Shown here: positions 32,462 to 41,792 of the stretch, in pieces | How positions within the stretch are numbered: position 1 is the stretch's first letter | Layout: every line of letters begins with the position of its first letter | Source: JACSRF01 sp963695505 | GTDB taxonomy: Bacteria; Chloroflexota; Anaerolineae; Promineifilales; Promineifilaceae | Direction of reading: 5' to 3' | DNA length: 64,000 nt | Assembly (NCBI GenBank): GCA_963695505.1 | Contig: CAVOGX010000012.1 | Location: 62,001 to 126,000 of the forward strand | Notes under the pieces: model-generated | What the model saw: only the letters and a program-made list of their open reading frames with translations | What the model was told of the DNA's origin: nothing | The model's database searches: none | Position numbers and translations under genes: made by a program

Positions 32462-33637
32462 ATGGCAGCTAGTAAAGCAATGGAAGCGATCGCTTTGCTC
32501 AAAACCGCTTTTCCCTCGTTAAGCGACGATAATTTATTTGCCTTGAGCGAAGTATCCAACTTCAATTCATATCCGGCACAGACGGACGTCGTCCGGGAGG
32601 GCGAGCACGGCACCACCATGTACATATTGGCTGCGGGAAAAGCAGACATCATTGTCCACGCCGATGACGGGCACGAAATCCTGGTGGACACCATCGGGAA
32701 AAATACCTATTTTGGTGAGATGTCATTTTTTGGCGAATCGACGCGCATGGCTACTATTCGCACAAAGACCCCTTGCGAAACTTTGGAGCTAGAGCAATCC
32801 ACATTCATGGAAATTGCAAAATCTAAACCGGAACTGCTGCAAAACTTACTGAACCAAATAATCGGCCACCTGCGCCGCAACGACCGGGCAGTGATTCGCG
32901 AGTTGAATATTAAGAATCAGGTTATTCAGGAAGCTTACGCCGACCTGGCGGAGCAGGAAGAACTGCGCAGCCAATTCATTGCCACGCTTTCTCACGAGCT
33001 GCGCACGCCGCTGACTTCAATTCGCGGCTTTATGGGATTAATCAATCAGGGGGCCATTACCGGCGAATCGCTCAAGGTGGCTTTCCGGTCTATCTCGCGA
33101 AATGTGGAGTCGATGGTGGGCCTGGTCAACAACATGCTTGTATTGTATGAGATGTCACCAGGAGCGCCTCTCTATGATTATTTGAGTCCAACCGACGTCG
33201 TCGTAGAGGCATTAAATGCCACGCAGTCCGCCATGGAAGGGACGCCGCCGCTAATTACTCTGGATATTGCCGATAATTTACCACAAGTATTTGCGGATAA
33301 AAGCGACCTGGTGCTGGCGCTGCGGGCGCTCATGGAAAACGCGGTGAAGTTCACCCAGGGTAACAAACCGATAGAGATAAAGGTGTACTGTCCGAACCGA
33401 GAAGAGGTGGCGTTCCGCGTGCGCGATGAAGGTATAGGCATTCCTGAAGAGGCGCATGAGCGAATTTTTGACCCGTTCTTTCGGTTGGAAGAAGTGGGGA
33501 ATTTGCAGTTGTTTCCGGGGCTTGGCATTGGTTTAACCATTGCCAAGCTGAAGGTAGAACGACTGAACGGCCGTATCGAGGTGGAAAGCGCACCGGGCGA
33601 GGGGAGTACCTTCACCATTATCTTGCCACTGAAATAA
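32462..33637 (+). CDS. Sensor histidine kinase with cyclic-nucleotide-binding domain
   Basis: The protein has about 391 residues and no membrane helix, so it is cytoplasmic. Residues about 10-130 form a cNMP-binding/CAP_ED domain (VVREGEHGTTMYILAAGKADI, FGEMSFFGESTRMATIR). A short coiled coil leads to the HisKA dimerisation domain with the phosphorylated His in FIATLSHELRTPLTSI. The HATPase domain follows with the N box MENAVKF, G1 VRDEGIGIP, and G2 GIGLTIAKLKVERLNGRI. The start at 32462 has AGGAG upstream. No response regulator is adjacent; the lone receivers near 0-2 kb are possible partners. Confidence 0.9.
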   Translation: MAASKAMEAIALLKTAFPSLSDDNLFALSEVSNFNSYPAQTDVVREGEHGTTMYILAAGKADIIVHADDGHEILVDTIGKNTYFGEMSFFGESTRMATIRTKTPCETLELEQSTFMEIAKSKPELLQNLLNQIIGHLRRNDRAVIRELNIKNQVIQEAYADLAEQEELRSQFIATLSHELRTPLTSIRGFMGLINQGAITGESLKVAFRSISRNVESMVGLVNNMLVLYEMSPGAPLYDYLSPTDVVVEALNATQSAMEGTPPLITLDIADNLPQVFADKSDLVLALRALMENAVKFTQGNKPIEIKVYCPNREEVAFRVRDEGIGIPEEAHERIFDPFFRLEEVGNLQLFPGLGIGLTIAKLKVERLNGRIEVESAPGEGSTFTIILPLK

Positions 33638-33680
33638 GCAGCCCGGACCGAGCCCCTGGCGACACCGGCCCTTTTTTCGC

Positions 33681-34799
33681 CTATGATGCGCGCGCAACGG
33701 CCGTTTCCAGCAAGTCCATCACCTGTGCCGCGCTTTTTTCCCAGGTAAACTCTTTTACGCGCTCCTTGCCACGCTGTACCAGCTCGGTTCGCAGCGCTTC
33801 GTCGGCAACCAGCCGCTGGATGCCGGCAGCGATGGCGGAGATGTCCAAGGGATCCACCAGCAAGGCGCTGTCTGGAGCGATTTCAGGGAGGGAGCTGGTG
33901 TTGGCCGTAAGTACGGCCGTTTCGCACACATGCGCCTCCAAAACTGGAAAACCAAAGCCCTCGTAGAGCGAAGGGTACAGCAGCGCCGTAGCCCCTGAGA
34001 GCAGGGCCCCCTTGTCGGCGTCGGGCACAAAACCAGGCAAAATAATTCGTTTAGCCGTAGCGAGGTCCAGTTGAAAAATTTCGTCCAGGATCGGTTCTGC
34101 CAGCCAGCCCTTCTTCCCCGCAATAACCAAATGGTGCGGCACGCCGCTTTGTACGTAAGCGCGGATGAGGCGCAGCAAGTTCTTGCGGGGCTGCAAAGTG
34201 CTTAAGTAGAGCAGGTACGGTGGAGTAACGCCATATTTTTGCAGCACGGAGGAGATGGCCGTTTCCTCCTTCACCGGGTAGAGGCCGGGGTCTACGCCGG
34301 GGTACACCACGTGAATTTTTTCTGGCTGCACCTGGTAAAAGTGGATTAAGTCGGCCTGGGTCGCCAGGGAATCGGCCACCACGCAGCAGGCAGAACGGCC
34401 GTTATGCCGCGTGCTCCATCGCAAATAAGCCAGCTGCCCCCGCGTGTGGGCTTCGGGAAAATGATGGTAGCCAAGATCATGCACGGTGGCCACGCTGGGA
34501 CCACGATAAGTCAGCGGGATAACGTGAGCGGGAGTGAAAAATACATCCGGCGGCCGTCGCTGCAATTCCCAGGCCAGGCGCGCATGCGTCCACAGCCTGT
34601 GCAGCGGAATCACAACCTGCTCCACCCCCCCAGTTTGGGGAAACAAGTCAGTCCCGGGTGGCTCATTAAAATACAGGCGTAATTGGTTTCCACGGGCGGC
34701 AGCCAGGTCGATCATGGCGCGAATGAGAAAATAAGCATATCCCTCTGTACCAGTTCGTTGTGCTCTCGCCGCGCGGCTGGCATCCACACCAATGACCAT
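33681..34799 (-). CDS. Family 4-like glycosyltransferase
   Basis: This 372-residue enzyme has the GT-B layout. The N-terminal part begins VIGVDASRAARAQRTGTEGYAYFL, and the C-terminal half has VYPGVDPGLY, YLLYLSTLQPRKNLLRLIRAY, HHLVIAGKKGW and the donor-binding LYPSLYEGFGFPVLEAH. The substrate is unknown. It starts 15 bases after mrdA on the same strand and is probably the last gene of the mre operon, which suggests a cell-envelope role. A similar enzyme lies at 41792. Confidence 0.9.
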   Translation of the reverse strand: MVIGVDASRAARAQRTGTEGYAYFLIRAMIDLAAARGNQLRLYFNEPPGTDLFPQTGGVEQVVIPLHRLWTHARLAWELQRRPPDVFFTPAHVIPLTYRGPSVATVHDLGYHHFPEAHTRGQLAYLRWSTRHNGRSACCVVADSLATQADLIHFYQVQPEKIHVVYPGVDPGLYPVKEETAISSVLQKYGVTPPYLLYLSTLQPRKNLLRLIRAYVQSGVPHHLVIAGKKGWLAEPILDEIFQLDLATAKRIILPGFVPDADKGALLSGATALLYPSLYEGFGFPVLEAHVCETAVLTANTSSLPEIAPDSALLVDPLDISAIAAGIQRLVADEALRTELVQRGKERVKEFTWEKSAAQVMDLLETAVARAS

Positions 34800-34813
34800 A
34801 GCGTTGCTTTTAC

Positions 34814-37240
34814 CTAGTTCTCATTAAGGGCTGCTTCAACCGCCGGCGTCAGACCGGGAGGCAGCGGCCACACCGGGCGGAAGCCGAATTGTGATGCCGG
34901 CTCGCAGGCATATGCAGCGGGTTCCCCGTCCACAAAGGTTTCCGGGTCGGCATATTGCCCAATCTTAAAATAGGCAGCCATGACGTGACAGGCCACCGGT
35001 GCAGCCCAGGCTGACCCCTCGCCGCCATTAAACATAAATGCCGCTACCACAATTTCCGGATCATCAAAAGGCGCATACCCCACATACCAGGCATGAGTAG
35101 GCAAAACCCGGCGCTGCACAATATCTTCATAACGGCACCAGCCTCGCTCAATGGCAATATTGTCGCAATATTCGGACGTACCCGTTTTACCGGCCGTTAC
35201 AATACCAAAATCTTCTTCCAGCCAGTTAGTGTACGTCGCCCCCGTATAGAACCGTTCGTCATCAAATCGCACATTTACCAGGCGCATCCCTTCAGCAACC
35301 ACATCCAGATATTCCCGATCCACATCTAGGGAATCAATGACCTCCGGTTGAAAAGTATAGTCGCCATTGGCATCAAAGCGGATGTTATAGGTATTGGGGA
35401 TAACGTTGCCCGCGGCATCCGTGACAATAACCTGGCCATTTTCGCCCAACCGCCCCCGGGCTACAACCTGGCTGTCTTCATCTACAATCACCACGCTGCC
35501 ATCTTCATCAGTCATGTGATGAATAATGGATGGGCGGTACAGAAAGCCACCATTCGCTACCACGGCCGCCATCTGCGCCACTTGCAAAGGCGTGGAGGTC
35601 ATGAAACCCTGGCCAATGCCCAAGTTGTAATCATCCCCCGTCGACCATGGCTCGCCCTGCGTACGGCTCTTCCATGCCCGGGAGGGCAAATTCCCTGGCG
35701 CTTCAAGAGGCAGCTCAATTCCCTGCACCCGGCCAAAGCCAAACTGCGTGCCGAAAACGCCCAGGCGGTCTACGCCTAGCCCTTCAACCGTTTCCCCGTC
35801 TTGGTCAAACCCACCCGTTACTTTGTAAAAGTAGACGTCGCACGAGTTGGCGATGCCCGTAAACATGTTGACAAATTCATGGCCTTCTGGGTTCCAGCAA
35901 ACAAAAGTTTGCGCCCGACCAGGATCATTAGGCGCAAAACGGTTGGCAATGGTTATTTCGCCGGGGTCAAAAAGTTGGCGATCGGCCGAAATGGACCCTA
36001 CCTGCAACGCCCCGGCAGCCGGCACCAGCTTAAAAGTCGAGCCGGGCGGGTAGGTGCCACTGATAGCATGGTTAACCAGCGGCGTGTAGTCGTTGCGGGC
36101 CAGCCCCAGGTAGTAATCCACGGGCACTTCAGTCTGGAAAAGGTTGCTGTCAAAGGTGGGGTAATTGACCATGGCCAGCACCTCGCCTGTTTGCGGGTTC
36201 AGAGCCACGACCACGGCCTGCTCTATTTCGGGAAGTTCTGTTTCGCCGGTCACCTCATCCACCCTTGGTGTATTGCGATTTTGCTCCATATACTGGCCTA
36301 ATATTTCGTAAGCCACTTTTTGCAGCTCCAGATCGAGGGTCAAGTGTAAATTCAGACCGGCTGTAGCCGGTATTTCTAGCCCAATCTGCCGCACTTCGCG
36401 CCCTGTCCAGTCCTGAACAATTCGCCTGACACCTTTTTGCCCAGACAACTCGATTTCCATGGAGGATTCCAGGCCAGACCAACCCACGCGGTCGTCGCGC
36501 TCATAGCCTAAATCCAGCCAGCCGACGTTAGGAATTGGCCCCATGTATCCGATGAGGTGCGCTGTGTGGGGACCTCCGGGATAATACCGTAAGGGCTCCG
36601 GCAAGACACGCACGCCAGGCAAGAAAATGCTTTCTTGCTCGATGGTATATGCCAGGGTAATGGGTAAACCGGAAGTAATTACCGCAGGCAGGTATTGGGC
36701 GAAGCTGTTTTCAAGTACGATGGCCTCTATACTGTCTGGCAGTTGGGGAACTACGCCGGCTCTATCGAGCGTTTCGCGCGGTGAGACTTCGTAGATCTCG
36801 GCCAGCCGGGTGTAGGCGCCGACCAGTTCGGGGTTAGCCGCAGCTACCAGTGCTTCTTGCTGCACGGTGTTGGTCACGGGCACCCCGGTGAGGATGGAAA
36901 GGCGTTCATAGACGGCTTGCTGTTCTTCTGCAGTGTCGGGAAGGAATGCCGGGGTAATGGTAACGTTGAAGCCGGGCTGGTTGATGGCCAAAAGCTCACC
37001 ATTGCGGTCGAAAATGACGCCTCGTGGTGCATCGGTCAGCAATTCGGCAAACTGATTGTCGGCGGCGAGTTCTTGCAGCTCTTCACCGCTGTTTTGCTGA
37101 AGCCAGTAAACTCTGTAGAGCAGCAGCCCAAAGATGACGGCAATCAGGAGGCGAAAGAAGTAAATGCGACCCCGGATGCCAGGGTCGTCTTGTTCTTGCA
37201 GCTCAAGTTCTTCAATTCGTTCCCAACCCATGCGTGACAT
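34814..37240 (-). CDS. mrdA: Penicillin-binding protein 2 (peptidoglycan transpeptidase)
   Basis: This 808-residue inner-membrane transpeptidase works with MreBCD in sidewall growth. A short cytoplasmic tail and one membrane helix (FFRLLIAVIFGLLLYRVYWL) precede the pedestal domain. The transpeptidase domain has the catalytic Ser in PPGSTFK (near residue 403), the SxD-type motif NSCDVYFYK and KTGT in TAGKTGTSEY (near residue 681). Length is greater than in Escherichia coli PBP2 because of inserts in both domains. It is the fourth gene of the mreB-mreC-mreD-mrdA order. Confidence 0.93.
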   Translation of the reverse strand: MSRMGWERIEELELQEQDDPGIRGRIYFFRLLIAVIFGLLLYRVYWLQQNSGEELQELAADNQFAELLTDAPRGVIFDRNGELLAINQPGFNVTITPAFLPDTAEEQQAVYERLSILTGVPVTNTVQQEALVAAANPELVGAYTRLAEIYEVSPRETLDRAGVVPQLPDSIEAIVLENSFAQYLPAVITSGLPITLAYTIEQESIFLPGVRVLPEPLRYYPGGPHTAHLIGYMGPIPNVGWLDLGYERDDRVGWSGLESSMEIELSGQKGVRRIVQDWTGREVRQIGLEIPATAGLNLHLTLDLELQKVAYEILGQYMEQNRNTPRVDEVTGETELPEIEQAVVVALNPQTGEVLAMVNYPTFDSNLFQTEVPVDYYLGLARNDYTPLVNHAISGTYPPGSTFKLVPAAGALQVGSISADRQLFDPGEITIANRFAPNDPGRAQTFVCWNPEGHEFVNMFTGIANSCDVYFYKVTGGFDQDGETVEGLGVDRLGVFGTQFGFGRVQGIELPLEAPGNLPSRAWKSRTQGEPWSTGDDYNLGIGQGFMTSTPLQVAQMAAVVANGGFLYRPSIIHHMTDEDGSVVIVDEDSQVVARGRLGENGQVIVTDAAGNVIPNTYNIRFDANGDYTFQPEVIDSLDVDREYLDVVAEGMRLVNVRFDDERFYTGATYTNWLEEDFGIVTAGKTGTSEYCDNIAIERGWCRYEDIVQRRVLPTHAWYVGYAPFDDPEIVVAAFMFNGGEGSAWAAPVACHVMAAYFKIGQYADPETFVDGEPAAYACEPASQFGFRPVWPLPPGLTPAVEAALNEN

Positions 37241-37286
37241 AGGTATTTCCTCTTCAAAACACGCCGTTACACAGAAACGGCCGTAT

Positions 37287-37790
37287 TCACTTCATTTGTA
37301 CCCGCCGCGGCCACAAGCGCTTATCAACAGTATACATGAACCAGTAGACCGGCAGAACAAGGACGGCGTGCAAAGCTGCCAGCGGCAGTAACGCTGCCGT
37401 CATTGCCAGCGTCGTTTGGTAGCCAAAGAGGGGCAGCAGCAGAACATGCAGCACCAAGTATAAAAGTGTCGCCAAAGCCGAAACAAGGACAGGTATTATG
37501 ACCCGGCTGCTGGGAAATGATTGGGCAATAAACACTGCCAGACCAATGCCTAGCATCCATACCAACGGTGTCAGGCCTGTTGGCCCTACCGAGAAAAGAT
37601 CGACAATGAAACCGCCCACAAAAGCCCAGGTTACACCCTCTTCCAGATCGCGCAGCAGCCCCCATGACAAAGCCACCAGAAAGGGAAGCTGCGGAACCTG
37701 CCCTAAGAGGGGTAGGCGCACAAGAACGGCCGTTTCCAACACCGCCAGCACCGTTAACAACGGAATCGCTATGTACACACTGCTGCGCAT
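37287..37790 (-). CDS. mreD: Rod-shape-determining membrane protein MreD
   Basis: This 167-residue polytopic protein is almost wholly hydrophobic, with about five membrane helices (IPLLTVLAVLETAVLVRLPLL, WGLLRDLEEGVTWAFVGGF, VLVLPVYWFMYTV). Sequence conservation in MreD is low; the call rests on length, topology and its place between mreC and mrdA. It begins three bases after the mreC stop. Confidence 0.85.
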   Translation of the reverse strand: MRSSVYIAIPLLTVLAVLETAVLVRLPLLGQVPQLPFLVALSWGLLRDLEEGVTWAFVGGFIVDLFSVGPTGLTPLVWMLGIGLAVFIAQSFPSSRVIIPVLVSALATLLYLVLHVLLLPLFGYQTTLAMTAALLPLAALHAVLVLPVYWFMYTVDKRLWPRRVQMK

Positions 37791-37793
37791 AAC

Positions 37794-38648
37794 TTATGGC
37801 AAATCCGTAAAAATTTCCGTATCTACGGGCTGAAAATTTGTGATCACAAAGACAATCTCCAGCGATTCAAAATCTACGGCCGGTTGGACCACGGCTCGTT
37901 GAAATAGTTCCGCCTCGCGGCGGTCCAGTTCCGTCACCCGGCCAATGACAATATTCTGTGGGAAATCGCCGCCCAGCCCTGAGGTCGACACCACCTCTCC
38001 CACCTCAATCTGGTATTTCAAGTCCAGCCAATCAATGATCATAGAGCCGCCCAGGCCACCACCGCGCAAAATGCCTGCCGCCCGCGACGTGCCCAGCCGT
38101 GCCGGAATGGCGCTGGCGCTGTCCGTAATCAGCACTACCTGCGACGAATCTAAAGAAGTACGAAACACCCGCCCCACTAAACCGCGCGCACCCTCTACCG
38201 GCATCCCTACCGTTATGCCATCAATCTGACCTTTGTCGATGAGAATACTACGAATGGCGGGGTTCGTGTCCTGACCAATCACACCCGCTGTAATCCGCTC
38301 CAAATCAGGGGTCTGGCGCGCACGATTAAATAAATCCAGTAAAATCTGCGCCTCCCCCTGCACTTCACGAAGCTCTTCATTCTCCCGCTCCAGCGCATCC
38401 ACGCGTGCTTCCAGCCGCTCAATCTCTGCGCGCGCTTCCTGAATGTCGCCGGGGCCAGACACTGCATCCACCAGGGAATCGGTGCGCGCTGTTGTCCACT
38501 CCAACACCGCCATAAGCGGGTTCCGCGCAAAGGCCAATGCCCCTTCCAGGTTGCCGGTACTATCCAATATTGACAGCAAAATGGCCAGGCCTATGAGAAA
38601 GGCAATAATGCCCCAACGGATACGTTGTGGTGCATCATTCATGTTCAT
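37794..38648 (-). CDS. mreC: Rod-shape-determining protein MreC
   Basis: MreC links the MreB filaments to the extracytoplasmic wall machinery. This 284-residue protein has one N-terminal membrane helix (WGIIAFLIGLAILLSILD), a coiled coil (IERLEARVDALERENEELREVQGE) and the double-barrel domain (GVIGQDTNPAIRSILIDKGQIDGITVGMPV, VVLITDSASAIPARL, VVSTSGLGGDFPQNIVIG). It lies 12 bases after mreB. Confidence 0.93.
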   Translation of the reverse strand: MNMNDAPQRIRWGIIAFLIGLAILLSILDSTGNLEGALAFARNPLMAVLEWTTARTDSLVDAVSGPGDIQEARAEIERLEARVDALERENEELREVQGEAQILLDLFNRARQTPDLERITAGVIGQDTNPAIRSILIDKGQIDGITVGMPVEGARGLVGRVFRTSLDSSQVVLITDSASAIPARLGTSRAAGILRGGGLGGSMIIDWLDLKYQIEVGEVVSTSGLGGDFPQNIVIGRVTELDRREAELFQRAVVQPAVDFESLEIVFVITNFQPVDTEIFTDLP

Positions 38649-38660
38649 GGTGCAAACAAA

Positions 38661-39722
38661 TTAATGGTGGGTACTACCGCGATGCAAGCCAACCAAAGCG
38701 CGCTCCCACAAATCCAGATTCTCGAGAACCCGCCCTGCGCCTCTAGCCACACAAGTCATGGGGTCTTCTGCAACCCAGACACGCATTTTCACCATATCTT
38801 CCAACCTTTCCGCCAAACCCTGGATTTGCGCGCCGCCGCCAGCCAGGCATATGCCCACCTCCATGAGGTCAGCAACCAGCTCTGGGGGGGTATCATCCAG
38901 GGCATCGCGTACGGTATCGACAATGATATTGATGGAAGGTGACATCGCTTCGCGCAGTTCGATGCTGCTGATTTCCACAGCCTGCGGCAGGCCGTTAATC
39001 AGGTTTCGGCCGCGAATGGTCATGGTGCGTTCTTCGGGTAAGGAAAAAGCGGAGCCAATGCCAATTTTGACCCGTTCAGCCATGCGTTCGCCAATAAGCA
39101 AATTGTATTTGCTGCGGACGTAGTTGGTGATGTCCTCATCCATTTCGTCGCCAGCCACGCGAATGGAGCGGCTGACGACAATGCCGGTCATAGCAAAGAT
39201 GGCGACTTCGGTTGTGCCGCCGCCAATGTCTACAATCATGCTGCCTCGTGTTTCGTTAATAGGCAGCCCCGCGCCAATGGCCGCGGCCATCGGTTCTTCA
39301 ATGAGGAAGGCTTCGCGCGCGCCCGCAGAGATAGTGGCGTCGTAAACGGCTCGTTTTTCTACCTCGGTGACGCCGCTGGGCACGCCGACCACCACGCGGG
39401 GACGCGGGAAAGGCACGATCATCTGCTCGTGGGCTTTTTTGATGAAGTAGTCGAGCATGGCTTCGGTGATTTCAAATTCGGAGATAACGCCATCGCGCAA
39501 CGGCCGTATCGCCACAATATCGCTCGGCGTACGCCCCACCATTTCCCGGGCTTCTGCGCCAATAGCCAGCGGCCGTCGCGTGCGTTTATTAATCGCCACC
39601 CAGGAAGGTTCGTTAATCACAATGCCGCGATCGCGAATATAAACCAGCGTGTTTGCCGTCCCCAAATCAATACCAATGTCTAGTGAAAACAGTCCTAAAA
39701 GCCAGTCAAGTGGTCTAAACAA
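38661..39722 (-). CDS. mreB: Rod-shape-determining actin-like protein MreB
   Basis: MreB is the bacterial actin that directs sidewall synthesis. This 353-residue protein has the nucleotide-binding phosphate 1 loop IGIDLGTANTLVY, VVVGVPSGVTEVEKRAV, the phosphate 2 loop IVDIGGGTTEVAI and the adenosine motif ICLAGGGAQIQGL. The start is a TTG with GGGAGG upstream; it begins with a hydrophobic-amphipathic LFRPLDWLLGLFS, which may serve for membrane contact. It is the first gene of the wall operon. Confidence 0.95.
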   Translation of the reverse strand: MFRPLDWLLGLFSLDIGIDLGTANTLVYIRDRGIVINEPSWVAINKRTRRPLAIGAEAREMVGRTPSDIVAIRPLRDGVISEFEITEAMLDYFIKKAHEQMIVPFPRPRVVVGVPSGVTEVEKRAVYDATISAGAREAFLIEEPMAAAIGAGLPINETRGSMIVDIGGGTTEVAIFAMTGIVVSRSIRVAGDEMDEDITNYVRSKYNLLIGERMAERVKIGIGSAFSLPEERTMTIRGRNLINGLPQAVEISSIELREAMSPSINIIVDTVRDALDDTPPELVADLMEVGICLAGGGAQIQGLAERLEDMVKMRVWVAEDPMTCVARGAGRVLENLDLWERALVGLHRGSTHH

Positions 39723-39790
39723 CTCTTGCTACCTCCCTGGGTTACATCCCCAGGCTGTATGTTTGCTTCAACGTTTAAGCTAACCGCAGG

Positions 39791-39820
39791 ATTATACCAC
39801 ATGTCCTAACCGGACAAATT
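39791..39820 (-). promoter_or_regulatory. Possible mre operon promoter with overlapping palindrome
   Basis: On the minus strand TATAAT (39791-39796) is preceded at about 15 bases by TTGTCC. TGTCC and GGACA (39802-39816) form an inverted repeat across the spacer, which could be an operator. The -35 match and spacing are poor, so this is tentative. Confidence 0.4.
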
Positions 39821-39961
39821 AGCCCCCCAATAACACCCAATTTGACCCCAAAAAAGAGGGGTAATCTTAAGAAATAATGAGCCAGCTACCTAACTACACC
39901 TTGAATCCACCCTCAATACGTAATAGCATATACTCAAGCTCAACAATGTAAGAGGGGCAAA

Positions 39962-40375
39962 ATGGCAAGACAAGCATTATTTGAAGGTCTTGTATACGAC
40001 GAACAAGACCAACTTGTAGAAACAAAATTTATTGGCGGTGAAGCTACCTATGTGGTCGATGACTATGGTTTCTTGCGCCATATCAGTTCCGAGCAAGTTG
40101 ACCGGCAAGTTTTGGGGGTGTTTCTTGGCCAGTTGGAAGAAAACAAAGACCTGGCCGTAGAACAAATGATGAACATGCTGGGGAAAGATGACCTGTTTAC
40201 CAAAGCGGCCATCGATGCCTCCCTGCGCAACATTGACATGGACCAGATCATCGCCCAGGGCGTGCCGCTGCAGGCCCGAAATATGTTAGGCATGCTGGGA
40301 TTCCGCATCATCATCAATTACCATGGTGACGTGATCCGGCTGGACCAGCCTGCCGCAACGGACGGAGATTATTAA
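39962..40375 (+). CDS. Small conserved-looking protein of unknown function
   Basis: I do not recognise this 137-residue protein. It begins RQALFEGLVYDEQDQLVETKFIGGEATYVVDDYGFLRHI, a beta-hairpin-like stretch, then a helical part rich in Met (EQMMNMLGKDD) and a final LGFRIIINYHGDVIRLDQP. No membrane segment or catalytic motif is visible. RBS GAGGGG lies upstream. It is divergent from mreB and convergent with the sugar transferase gene, ending one base before it. Confidence 0.7.
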   Translation: MARQALFEGLVYDEQDQLVETKFIGGEATYVVDDYGFLRHISSEQVDRQVLGVFLGQLEENKDLAVEQMMNMLGKDDLFTKAAIDASLRNIDMDQIIAQGVPLQARNMLGMLGFRIIINYHGDVIRLDQPAATDGDY

Positions 40376-40376
40376 T

Positions 40377-41792
40377 CTAGTACGCACCTCGCCCAAAAAG
40401 GGAATGAGGAATCGTTTGCAGCAAAATGCGAATGTCCAGAGAAAGCGACCAGTTTTCAATGTAGTAAATATCTAGCAGGCACAATTCGTCAAAGGTCAGG
40501 TCAGAACGGCCGCTAACCTGCCACAGCCCCGTAATACCCCCGATTACAGCCAACCGCTGCCGGTGCCACGGTTTATACTGCGCCACTTCCTCCAGCAGTG
40601 GCGGGCGTGGGCCTACGAGACTCATCTGCCCTCGCAACACGTTAAACAACTGCGGCAGCTCATCCAGGCTGGTGCGGCGAATAAAGCGCCCTACCCGGGT
40701 CAATCGGGGATCATTCTTGATTTTGAAGATTGGTCCATCTGCTTCATTCAAATGGGCCAGGTGCTCCTTTTGCAATTCTGCATCGACCACCATAGAGCGA
40801 AATTTGTACATCTTAAACATCTTTCCGTTGCGCCCCACCCGCTCGGCGGCGTACAAAACTGGCCCACGAGAATCAAGTTTAATGGCCATGGCGATAATCA
40901 TGCCCAACAGTAAGGCCGGGACACCTCCCAAGGCAATCACCAGTAGATCCAACCCACGCTTTAGCAGTAATTGAAAGCGGCTTATGCCCACATCCCGCAC
41001 ACCCAGCATGGGAATACCTGCCATGTTGTTGAACTCCACGCGGTTCAGACTAAGCTGCAGCACATCGGGGACAACTTGCGCGCGCACGCCCTTACGCTGG
41101 CAAACGCTTAATGTCGCCAGGATTTGCTGATGCATTTCGCCGGGGAGGGCAATGAAGACAGTATGCAGGTTGGTGAATTTCGGCAAAATGGCGTCCAGGT
41201 CGGACAAAGAACCGAGATGAGGGATACGTTCTAACCCGATGTTATCTTGCCCAGAGCCTTCGTCAAGGTAGCCGATAGCCTGGTAGCCCAGGTCGCGGCG
41301 GGCCATCAGGGTGCGCATGACGCCGCGCCCAACTTCGCCAGAACCGATGACCAGCACCCGATCCACAAAGCGCCCCTGCCGATAAAAAAGGGATAGCAGG
41401 CTGCGCCGGGCTAGCCGAGCGAGGCTGATGAGTATGACAATAAAAATGAAGGCCCAAATGAGCATCAGGCGAGAAACGGCCAGGGGACGAAAGAAGAAGG
41501 TATAAGCAACCATGAGGGCAACGGCCGTTGCCGTTGCGTACAGCACCCGAGCCACCTCATCAATCCAAAACTCACCGCGCCGCCGCCGCCAAACTTTATT
41601 CTGCGAAAAGGTGAAAACCAGCAGCAGCGAGAGCAAAATTTGCTGCCCAATGTACCCAGAATACGGATCTTGCGCAGTGACTTCAAGCAGCCACTCAAAT
41701 TGATAACGCACAACGTAAGCCAGGGCAAAGGCAAGGTTTATTAGAACCAGGTCAGTGATGATCGTGATTGTGCGAATGGTTCGTTTATTCAT
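40377..41792 (-). CDS. Exopolysaccharide-type sugar-1-phosphate transferase
   Basis: The enzyme moves a sugar phosphate from a nucleotide sugar to undecaprenyl phosphate, the first step of a surface polysaccharide. The protein has about 471 residues: four N-terminal membrane helices, a CoA-binding-like domain (VLVIGSGEVGRGVMRTLMARRDLGY), a further membrane segment (DLLVIALGGVPALLLGMIIAM) and the bacterial sugar transferase domain (YKFRSMVVDAE, RLTRVGRFIRRTSLDELPQLFNVLRGQMSLVGPRPPL). The ATG at 41792 has GAGGAA upstream and overlaps the stop of the glycosyltransferase gene by one base. Confidence 0.92.
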   Translation of the reverse strand: MNKRTIRTITIITDLVLINLAFALAYVVRYQFEWLLEVTAQDPYSGYIGQQILLSLLLVFTFSQNKVWRRRRGEFWIDEVARVLYATATAVALMVAYTFFFRPLAVSRLMLIWAFIFIVILISLARLARRSLLSLFYRQGRFVDRVLVIGSGEVGRGVMRTLMARRDLGYQAIGYLDEGSGQDNIGLERIPHLGSLSDLDAILPKFTNLHTVFIALPGEMHQQILATLSVCQRKGVRAQVVPDVLQLSLNRVEFNNMAGIPMLGVRDVGISRFQLLLKRGLDLLVIALGGVPALLLGMIIAMAIKLDSRGPVLYAAERVGRNGKMFKMYKFRSMVVDAELQKEHLAHLNEADGPIFKIKNDPRLTRVGRFIRRTSLDELPQLFNVLRGQMSLVGPRPPLLEEVAQYKPWHRQRLAVIGGITGLWQVSGRSDLTFDELCLLDIYYIENWSLSLDIRILLQTIPHSLFGRGAY

